This document shows positions 55,430-64,000 of a stretch of DNA of 64,000 bases, piece after piece; position 1 is the stretch's first letter, and each line of letters starts with the position of its first letter. Source of the DNA: Atlanticothrix silvestris CENA357 (GTDB lineage: Bacteria > Cyanobacteriota > Cyanobacteriia > Cyanobacteriales > Nostocaceae); the NCBI RefSeq assembly GCF_016056295.1, contig NZ_JAECZB010000096.1, positions 1 through 64,000 on the forward strand, in the 5' to 3' direction. The notes under the pieces are model-generated. The model saw only the letters and a list, made by a program, of their open reading frames with translations. It searched no databases and was not told where the DNA came from. Both the position numbers and the translations under genes were made by a program.

Positions 55430-55861
55430 ATGCAAGAACCGGAATTCACAGAAACTAAGTCCACAGAGGCAACAGTGTCAGACATCAACACCCAAACAGG
55501 AACTATTACCAAACTTCAGCCTCCAACACAGTCTCAGGATCAGTGGCTAAAATATGGAGAACAAATTTCTGGCTTTCTAGCAACTCTGCCCGAATATGTG
55601 AGCAGTTTCTTCAATCAATACAAGCAGCCTCTGGTAAGCGTTGGTTTAATTGTAGGAGCAATTGTCACAGTTAAGGTACTCTTGGCAATATTAGATTCTT
55701 TGAACGATATTCCTTTAGTAGCACCTACTTTTGAGTTGATTGGTATTGGTTACTCTGCTTGGTTTGTTTACCGCTATTTACTCAAAGCATCAACTAGAAA
55801 AGAGTTAACTACCGAAATTACAACACTTAAATCACAAGTTGTTGGTAAAAACGCTCCATAA
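55430..55861 (+). CDS. CAAD-domain (CURT1-like) thylakoid membrane protein
   Basis: A 143-residue protein with a polar N-terminus (1-45), an amphipathic helix (YGEQISGFLATLPEYVSSFF), two transmembrane helices (about 68-92 and 99-120), and a C-terminal amphipathic helix. This is the CAAD domain, found free and also appended to cyanobacterial aminoacyl-tRNA synthetases, related to the plant CURT1 proteins that curve thylakoid membranes. Start supported by aggag a few bases upstream. A hairpin (55934-56008) follows. Confidence 0.85.
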   Translation: MQEPEFTETKSTEATVSDINTQTGTITKLQPPTQSQDQWLKYGEQISGFLATLPEYVSSFFNQYKQPLVSVGLIVGAIVTVKVLLAILDSLNDIPLVAPTFELIGIGYSAWFVYRYLLKASTRKELTTEITTLKSQVVGKNAP

Positions 55862-55933
55862 GTTTAATATCTGACTAGCGCTACCCTTTAGGAAGACGCT
55901 TTCAAGGAGTTTACGCTCCTATTGAAAATCATC

Positions 55934-56008
55934 GAAGTCGAAGCGGACGGATACTTAACATAACGGCAGTTTGTCAAAGTGTCCTCTGGAAGCCGCCGCT
56001 TCGACTTC
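55934..56008. repeat. Long-looped inverted repeat between convergent genes
   Basis: Arms gaagtcgaagcgg (55934-55946) and ccgcttcgacttc (55996-56008) are a perfect 13-bp inverted repeat with a 49-base loop, lying between the CAAD gene and the convergent SLH gene. It may be a dispersed repeat; there is no T run for a typical terminator. Confidence 0.6.
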
Positions 56009-56094
56009 TCTCAAAATTCCCACTTAAAAATCTTTTTGGAATTTAGAGTTTGACTGTAAGGAGTTGATATTCTCAGTTTTAAATACTGGTCAGG

Positions 56095-57150
56095 TTACTG
56101 GGAAGACTGCACAAGGTATGGAGATGTAATTTTCTCTACTCTCCTGGTTTTGACTAAAGCTTGATAAACCATTGCCGCTACCTCAGCGCGGGTGGTTTCT
56201 TTATTGGGAGCAAGAGTTTCGGAATCGGGATAGTTAATCACAAGGCCATTGGCTGTAGCAGCTGCAATTTTACCAGTGGCATATTGAGGAATATCTTTAG
56301 CATCTTTGTAGATACTTAAAACTTGATCTGGGGCTACTGGTTCTTTGAGATTCAATCCACTAACAAGGGCAACTAACACTTGCACACGGGGAATTTTTTG
56401 TTCTGGTTTGAAGGTTTTGTTAGGGTAGCCTTTTAAGAATCCAGTGCTAAGAGCTTGGTTAATTGCTGGTGTCGCCCAGGATGTTGTTGGTACGTCTGTA
56501 AAAGATAAGGTGGAATTGGTACCCTCTTTGTCAAAGGTTTGTTGGAGTATGGCAGCAAATTCGGCACGGTTAACAGGCTGATTGGGTCGAAAAGAATAAT
56601 CTGGAAAGCCTTTGATCATTCCACGAGAAGAAAGAACATCAATAAAACGACTTGCCCAAAAGTCAGTAGGCACATCATTAAATGCGATTGGTGGGGGAAT
56701 AATTGACTTTTTTTTAGCAGGAGAAACTAAAGGCTGGGGTGATGATTTAATTGACGATTCAAAGCCTATTGGGAAAGGCAGAAGTTTTTGCCTCGGTGTT
56801 GAGTTGATGGGAGGAGCTATATTAGCAGGTGGAAATACAGGAGGAGAAATCACCCCATCACCTGAATCTGGAGTATCAATAGGTGCAGTGACATCTGTAT
56901 CTGGAAGCGATCGCCTGGTGTCTAAATTCACATCTGGAGTTGGTTCTAAGGTCGGAGCCGGGGATGGCGATACGGGACTGGGTTTAACCCTAGGCATTAT
57001 CCAGTTAAAATTCCCAGGATCTTGGCGGGAAAGTGACCAAAACAAAATCCCTCCAATTGCGCTAAAGGCAACCAAAATGCCTATAAAATCATCAAAGCCG
57101 AGGGCAGTTGTTTGAGATGACTGTGGATCGTCAGGAGGTCTATTTGTCAT
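56095..57150 (-). CDS. SLH-domain protein with N-terminal membrane anchor
   Basis: A 351-residue protein. The N-terminus (GFDDFIGILVAFSAIGGILFWSLS) holds one membrane helix at about 21-43 instead of a cleaved signal. Residues about 55-150 are a proline/serine-rich linker. Three SLH repeats follow: FNDVPTDFWASRFIDVLSSRG, FTDVPTTSWATPAINQALSTG, and YKDAKDIPQYATGKIAAATANG. It probably tethers the inner membrane or periplasm to peptidoglycan. Related to the SLH repeats of the 44970-46211 protein but with a different second half. Confidence 0.88.
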   Translation of the reverse strand: MTNRPPDDPQSSQTTALGFDDFIGILVAFSAIGGILFWSLSRQDPGNFNWIMPRVKPSPVSPSPAPTLEPTPDVNLDTRRSLPDTDVTAPIDTPDSGDGVISPPVFPPANIAPPINSTPRQKLLPFPIGFESSIKSSPQPLVSPAKKKSIIPPPIAFNDVPTDFWASRFIDVLSSRGMIKGFPDYSFRPNQPVNRAEFAAILQQTFDKEGTNSTLSFTDVPTTSWATPAINQALSTGFLKGYPNKTFKPEQKIPRVQVLVALVSGLNLKEPVAPDQVLSIYKDAKDIPQYATGKIAAATANGLVINYPDSETLAPNKETTRAEVAAMVYQALVKTRRVEKITSPYLVQSSQ

Positions 57151-57257
57151 CGTAATTACCCTGGTAACAATAAAGTTGAGTACTTAAAACAATTAACCCA
57201 CATAATGAAAGATGAAGTATGAAATTTTCATCCTTTATCCTTCATATTTCATAGTTC

Positions 57258-58547
57258 TTAAAGTACCCTCAGCAAGCTGGGAATACTATCAATTGCTGGC
57301 AAATCCTTAATTTCTGCCAAGGCTTGTCTAAAATCGCCTTCTCGAACATCATGGGTAACAACCACAATCTCTGCTAGTTTTTCCTGAAAGCCTGTTTGCA
57401 CAACTGACTCTAAGCTCACGCCATAGTTGCCAAAGCAAGTACCCAATTTACCGATGACTCCGGGTTGGTCTTTGGTGAGGAACCTAGCATAAAACCGAGT
57501 CACGAGTTCGGCAATCGGGGCAATTTCACAGTAATCATCATGCCCACAGGTAAACAAGGGATTTGGGTTAGTTGTACTGGTTTTAAGGGTAGCAGCTAGA
57601 TTTAAAATATCTGATGATACAGCGCTGGCAGTTGCACCAGCACCAGCACCTGGGCCGAAAAACATTACCTGTCCAATAGGTTCCCCTTCTACAAGAATGG
57701 CGTTATAAACACCGTTAATGCTAGCTAATGGGTGCGCTTTGGACACTAAAGTGGGATGGACTCTAACAGAAAGCTGAGAGTTATCACTGGTATGGCGTTT
57801 GGCGATCGCTAATAATTTAATTACAAATCCTAATTTTTCAGCGTAGGCAATATCTGTCTTGCTAACTTGCCGAATCCCCTCACAATAAACGTCTTCTAAG
57901 TGAATGCGCCCACCAAAACCCAGTGACGCAAGGATGGCAATTTTATCTGCTGCGTCTAAGCCATCTACATCAGCTGTAGGGTCAGCTTCCGCGTAACCTA
58001 AGCGTTGGGCATCAGCTAAGACATCGCTGAAGTTGCTACCTTCTGTTTGCATCCGTGTCAGGATGTAATTAGTAGTACCGTTAACAATGCCAGTTACTGT
58101 ATGAATGCGGTTAACACTTAATGACTGCTTCAGGGGTTGAATTACGGGGATACCACCACCAACAGCAGCTTCTAACATGACGTATACTCCGGCTTGATTG
58201 GCAGCGGTGAAAATTTCTGCTCCAAAACGGGCGATCGCAGCTTTATTGGCAGTGACAACGTGTTTCCCATTTTTCAGGGCTTGGAGAATCAGCGATCGCG
58301 CTGGTTCTAATCCACCCATTACTTCAACAACGATATCTACTGCCGGATCGTTGACAATTGCTTCTAAATCTGTAGTTAATATTTCTGTTGATAATTCTAC
58401 TGCACGGGGTTTATCGAGCGATCGTACTCCCACCCGATATATTTCTATTTTCTGTAACAACGGATGACGGCCAACTACATCTTGCAGTAACTGTACTGTC
58501 CCCGTTCCTACCGTACCTAATCCCAATATTCCTAGCTTTACACCCAC
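57258..58547 (-). CDS. hom: Homoserine dehydrogenase
   Basis: Hom reduces aspartate semialdehyde to homoserine for methionine and threonine synthesis. I place the start at GTG 58547 (MGVKLGILGLGTVGTG), giving the usual 429 residues; the longer frame from 58601 runs back through a palindromic repeat (58580-58606) and is unlikely. Features: Rossmann GLGTVGTG, TANKAAIARFG, the catalytic region GGGIPVIQPLKQSL, NGTTNYILTRM, PTADVDGLDAADK, and a C-terminal ACT domain (about 345-429) for feedback regulation. No strong Shine-Dalgarno is seen. Confidence 0.94.
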   Translation of the reverse strand: MGVKLGILGLGTVGTGTVQLLQDVVGRHPLLQKIEIYRVGVRSLDKPRAVELSTEILTTDLEAIVNDPAVDIVVEVMGGLEPARSLILQALKNGKHVVTANKAAIARFGAEIFTAANQAGVYVMLEAAVGGGIPVIQPLKQSLSVNRIHTVTGIVNGTTNYILTRMQTEGSNFSDVLADAQRLGYAEADPTADVDGLDAADKIAILASLGFGGRIHLEDVYCEGIRQVSKTDIAYAEKLGFVIKLLAIAKRHTSDNSQLSVRVHPTLVSKAHPLASINGVYNAILVEGEPIGQVMFFGPGAGAGATASAVSSDILNLAATLKTSTTNPNPLFTCGHDDYCEIAPIAELVTRFYARFLTKDQPGVIGKLGTCFGNYGVSLESVVQTGFQEKLAEIVVVTHDVREGDFRQALAEIKDLPAIDSIPSLLRVL

Positions 58548-58579
58548 AAACTTTGCACCCAATTTTACCAACAATAATA

Positions 58580-58606
58580 GTAGGGTAGGCACATAGCCCA
58601 CCCTAC
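58580..58606. repeat. Palindromic repeat upstream of hom
   Basis: Arms gtagggtaggc and gcccaccctac (one mismatch) with a 5-base loop lie immediately upstream of the hom start and overlap only the unlikely extension. Confidence 0.7.
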
Positions 58607-58617
58607 TGATTATCCTT

Positions 58618-58688
58618 CCTTAGTTGTCAGTTGTCAGTTGTTAGTTGTTAGTTGTTTTTTTACCACTGACTACTAACGACTGACTGAC
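58618..58688. repeat. Inverted heptad repeats between hom and petH
   Basis: gttgtcagttgtcagttgtt (gttagtt/gtcagtt family) is followed by accactgactactaacgact, the complementary type. It ends at the petH stop codon. Same family as 11238-11566. Confidence 0.75.
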
Positions 58689-61189
<2,501 letters not shown>

Positions 61190-62194
61190 ATGACAAATAA
61201 GCCGGAACGGGTGGTACTAATTGGAGTAGCCGGAGACTCCGGGTGCGGTAAATCTACGTTTTTGCGTCGTTTAATAGATTTGTTTGGTGAAGAACTAATG
61301 ACGGTTATCTGCTTGGATGACTATCATTGCCTAGATCGGAAACAACGCAAAGAAACTGGGATAACTGCACTAGACCCCAGGGCTAACAATTTTGACTTGA
61401 TGTATGAGCAAATTAAAGCGCTCAAAAATGGTCAAGCAATTGATAAACCGATTTATAACCACGAAACCGGCAACATTGACCCACCAGAACGGGTGGAGCC
61501 AAATCATATTGTAGTTGTCGAAGGGTTGCATCCTTTATATGATGAGCGAGTGCGATCGCTGATTGACTTTAGCGTTTATTTTGACATCAGCGATGAAGTT
61601 AAAATTGCCTGGAAAATTCAGCGCGATATGGCAGAACGAGGCCATCGCTACGAAGATGTAGTAGCTCAAATCAATTCTCGTAAACCTGATTTTGATAAAT
61701 TTATTGAACCACAAAGAGAATTTGCCGATATAGTTCTCCAGGTCTTACCCACAAACTTGATCAAAAACGATACTGAGCGTAAAGTTTTACGGGTACGTAT
61801 GCTCCAGCGAGAAGGTAAAGAAGGCTTTGAGCCAACCTACCTCTTTGATGAAGGGTCAACAATTAACTGGACTCCTTGTGGACGTAAGCTTACCTGTTCA
61901 TATCCTGGAATGCAAATGTACTATGGTTCAGATGTCTACTATGGTCGTTACGTCTCTGTATTAGAAGTAGACGGTCAATTTGACAATCTAGAAGAAATAA
62001 TTTACATCGAAACCCATCTGAGTAAAACATCCACTAAATATGAAGGTGAGATGACTCACTTGTTACTCCAACACCGTGAGTATCCAGGTTCTAACAATGG
62101 TACTGGTTTGTTCCAAGTGCTTACAGGTTTGAAAATGCGTGATGCTTATGAGCGTTTAACAGCAAAGGAAGCAAAGCTAGCGGTTCAAGTTTAA
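61190..62194 (+). CDS. prk: Phosphoribulokinase
   Basis: PRK phosphorylates ribulose 5-phosphate to RuBP for Rubisco in the Calvin cycle. The 334-residue protein has the P-loop GVAGDSGCGKSTFLRR, in which Cys19 pairs with Cys41 (VICLDDYHC) as the thioredoxin-regulated disulfide; the C-terminal Cys pair is also present (WTPCGRKLTC), used in the CP12-GAPDH complex that shuts the cycle in the dark. Other signatures: YDHETGN-like YNHETGNIDPPE and VVVEGLHPLYDERVR. Start ATG with aggaaa upstream. A clear terminator follows. Confidence 0.98.
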   Translation: MTNKPERVVLIGVAGDSGCGKSTFLRRLIDLFGEELMTVICLDDYHCLDRKQRKETGITALDPRANNFDLMYEQIKALKNGQAIDKPIYNHETGNIDPPERVEPNHIVVVEGLHPLYDERVRSLIDFSVYFDISDEVKIAWKIQRDMAERGHRYEDVVAQINSRKPDFDKFIEPQREFADIVLQVLPTNLIKNDTERKVLRVRMLQREGKEGFEPTYLFDEGSTINWTPCGRKLTCSYPGMQMYYGSDVYYGRYVSVLEVDGQFDNLEEIIYIETHLSKTSTKYEGEMTHLLLQHREYPGSNNGTGLFQVLTGLKMRDAYERLTAKEAKLAVQV

Positions 62195-62221
62195 AACAGC
62201 AGTGTTTGTGTCAAAGCTTTT

Positions 62222-62248
62222 GGGATACTTCCGGGTATCCCATTTTTT
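62222..62248 (+). terminator. Rho-independent terminator after prk
   Basis: Arms gggatac and gtatccc (7-bp stem, small loop) followed by attttttatt, about 28 bp after the prk stop. Confidence 0.8.
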
Positions 62249-62249
62249 A

Positions 62250-62465
62250 TTTGCGCTACGCGGGTCAGTTGTCAATTATTTTTGATAAGGAAGCAAGCTA
62301 CGCCGCAGGTTTTACGCTTTACTATCGCCTAGCATCCTCCTTCTTTGAAAGTAAGAGGCTAGCGCGCATCCTACGGCGGGGTAGAAACGCCAGATCCTCT
62401 ACTTGGGTAAACCCCAAGACCACACTTTTTGCTTTACTACTGACAACTGACCACTGACCACCGAC
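62250..62465. repeat. Mosaic of dispersed repeat modules between prk and metK
   Basis: Contains ggaagcaagctacgccgcag (as at 5712), gaggctagcgcgcatcctac, ctctacttgggtaaacccca (as at 40242-40259), and actgacaactgaccactgac heptads at the end. An open frame crosses the region but its content is repeat-derived and I do not count it as a gene. Confidence 0.7.
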
Positions 62466-62635
62466 TCAATACCACATATTTAATCTAATTTAGTATTTTT
62501 TAAAAGAAAACTAGGATACTAACTGCCGAATGTGTCAAGATTGTTATGACTTTAGAAATTAGTAACTGGAATAAATACCGACTATTTTAGTCGGGTATTT
62601 AAACAGTGAAAATACTATTAAAGGAGGAATCCTCT

Positions 62636-63898
62636 TTGTCTAGTCGCTATTTATTTACCTCTGAGTCAGTTACCGAAGGTCATCCAGATAAAATCTGCGA
62701 TCAGATTTCTGATACGATTTTAGATGCCTTATTAACACAAGATTCCAGTAGTCGTGTTGCAGCTGAAGTTGTAGTTAATACTGGTTTAGTGCTAATTACT
62801 GGTGAAATTACCAGCAAAGCCAATGTGAATTATGTTAACCTTGCCCGCAAAAAAATAGCAGAAATCGGCTATAACGATGCGGATAATGGTTTTTCAGCCA
62901 ACAGCGCTAGTATTCTGTTAGCTTTAGACGAACAATCACCTGATATTGCTCAAGGCGTTAATATCGCCCAAGAAACCCGCCAGCAAGATAGTGATGAACT
63001 ATTTGACAAAATTGGCGCAGGTGATCAAGGTATCATGTTCGGCTTTGCTTGTAACGAAACATCAGAAATGATGCCTTTGCCCATCTGTCTTGCTCATCGC
63101 ATTGCTCGTCGATTAGCAGCAGTCCGTAAAACAGGGGAACTATCCTACCTGCGCCCTGATGGCAAAACCCAAGTAACTATAGTCTACGAAGATGGTCGTC
63201 CCGTAGGCATTGATACTATCCTGATTTCCACTCAACATACAGCTAATATTGGGGAAATCACTGATGAAGCGGCAGTCCAAGCCAAGATTAAAGAAGACCT
63301 CTGGTCAGCAGTAGTTGAGCCTGTTTTTGGTGATATTGACATTAAGCCTGATCAACAGACACGTTTTTTAGTCAACCCCACCGGTAAATTTGTTGTTGGT
63401 GGCCCCCAAGGAGACTCTGGTCTTACAGGACGGAAAATAATCATTGATACCTACGGTGGTTATTCCCGGCATGGTGGCGGTGCTTTCTCCGGCAAAGACC
63501 CCACCAAAGTAGACCGTTCTGCTGCCTATGCTGCTCGTTATGTAGCCAAAAATATTGTTGCCGCAGGATTAGCAGAAAAATGTGAAGTTCAGTTAAGTTA
63601 TGCCATTGGTGTAGCCCGACCAGTAAGCATTTTTCTGGATACATTCGGTACAGGCACAGTAGACGATGAGATCTTGCTGACATTAGTCAAAAAGAACTTT
63701 GAACTACGTCCTGCGGGAATTATCCATGCTTTCAACTTACGTAACCTACCAAGTGAACGAGGCGGACGTTTTTATCAGGACATCGCGGCTTACGGTCATT
63801 TTGGACGGAACGATTTAGATTTGCCGTGGGAACGTACCGACAAGGCGGAATTATTGAAACAGGAAGTTAACCTGTTACTTGCAGCAGCGATCGCCTAA
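62636..63898 (+). CDS. metK: S-adenosylmethionine synthase
   Basis: MetK makes S-adenosylmethionine from methionine and ATP. I choose the TTG start at 62636 (read as Met: [19 protein letters not shown]), since aaggagg lies eight bases upstream and the protein then has the usual 420 residues; a longer frame begins at GTG 62606 without a ribosome-binding site. Motifs: [48 protein letters not shown] and [19 protein letters not shown]. No SAM riboswitch was recognised upstream. A terminator follows. Confidence 0.97.
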   Translation: MSSRYLFTSESVTEGHPDKICDQISDTILDALLTQDSSSRVAAEVVVNTGLVLITGEITSKANVNYVNLARKKIAEIGYNDADNGFSANSASILLALDEQSPDIAQGVNIAQETRQQDSDELFDKIGAGDQGIMFGFACNETSEMMPLPICLAHRIARRLAAVRKTGELSYLRPDGKTQVTIVYEDGRPVGIDTILISTQHTANIGEITDEAAVQAKIKEDLWSAVVEPVFGDIDIKPDQQTRFLVNPTGKFVVGGPQGDSGLTGRKIIIDTYGGYSRHGGGAFSGKDPTKVDRSAAYAARYVAKNIVAAGLAEKCEVQLSYAIGVARPVSIFLDTFGTGTVDDEILLTLVKKNFELRPAGIIHAFNLRNLPSERGGRFYQDIAAYGHFGRNDLDLPWERTDKAELLKQEVNLLLAAAIA

Positions 63899-63960
63899 TA
63901 AGTAATTTAACTGTAATACTACTGGAACAACTTAAACTTTATAAATTCCAGTTGGGAAAA

Positions 63961-63986
63961 GGGCAACTCTTTGAGTTGTCCTTTTT
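63961..63986 (+). terminator. Rho-independent terminator after metK
   Basis: Arms gggcaactc and gagttgtcc (9 pairs including one G-U, 3-base loop) followed by ttttt, 62 bp after the metK stop. Confidence 0.85.
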
Positions 63987-64000
63987 GTTAATCGTAATGC

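Noticed and set aside
58547-58601. Longer homoserine dehydrogenase with 18 extra N-terminal residues
   Set aside because: The extension is encoded in a palindromic repeat and a Leu-rich stretch; family members start at MGVKLGILG.
62206-62457. 83-codon open frame between prk and metK
   Set aside because: It runs through the prk terminator and dispersed repeat modules, so the frame is repeat-derived and not a gene.

Overview
The window is chromosomal DNA from a filamentous cyanobacterium, most likely of the Nostocales (Nostoc/Anabaena/Calothrix type). The gene content points this way: phosphoribulokinase, ferredoxin-NADP reductase with a phycobilisome-linker domain, PII and its cyanobacterial partner PipX, the PipY-SepF-ProC block, a CAAD/CURT1-type thylakoid protein, a CCB1-type cytochrome b6 assembly factor, DUF3611 and DUF3155. 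So do the frequent HIP1 octamers (gcgatcgc), the tandem heptanucleotide repeats and the palindromic dispersed repeats. No sequence search was run, so names rest on motifs and family knowledge.

Layout. 0-9.8 kb: membrane-anchored subtilase, a lipoprotein, thiD, a coiled-coil membrane protein, glnB (PII), a di-haem cytochrome and a PEP-CTERM protein. 10-19.8 kb: a frameshifted Uma2 nuclease, rdgB, a phosphohexomutase, an unusual two-gene unit sharing an N-terminal GGMQAAIGN motif (one member is an orphan TRAP-type binding protein), class I aldolase, an overlapping pair of small unknown genes, a phosphoesterase and der. 19.9-24.4 kb: a CHAT protease-NTPase-TPR protein broken near its 3' end by a 5-bp duplication, next to a REP-associated transposase (RAYT) flanked by its palindromes. 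24.5-33.2 kb: ecfT/cbiQ, a chorismate-using synthase, pipX-pipY-sepF-proC and a Ski2-like helicase. 33.7-44.9 kb: SnoaL-like protein, two large sensor kinases in tandem, serS, a repeat island, DUF3611, PadR regulator, CCB1, DUF3155 and a GAF histidine kinase. 45-47.3 kb: an SLH protein and its paralogue lacking SLH domains. 47.3-49.3 kb: a gene-poor, AT-rich stretch bounded by tRNA-Arg(CCG) and a copy of that tRNA's 3' part, with two tiny ribbon-helix-helix genes and a MITE. 49.4-64 kb: LytM-type peptidase, GH10-like hydrolase, DUF1206, alpha/beta hydrolase, pentapeptide protein, CAAD protein, SLH protein, hom, petH, prk and metK.

How it fits together. Most genes are housekeeping: carbon fixation and reducing power (prk, petH, aldolase, phosphohexomutase), nitrogen signalling (glnB, pipX), amino-acid, folate and cofactor synthesis (hom, proC, thiD, metK, chorismate enzyme), translation and ribosome assembly (serS, der) and cell envelope or division (sepF, LytM, SLH proteins). 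The accessory layer is the most interesting part: the CHAT-NTPase-TPR gene, the GGMQAAIGN pair, the tRNA-bounded remnant, the REP/RAYT system and the dense small repeats, some of which have entered coding sequence in frame. Two genes (Uma2 and CHAT) are broken by 4-5 bp tandem duplications, so short-repeat slippage is actively shaping this locus.
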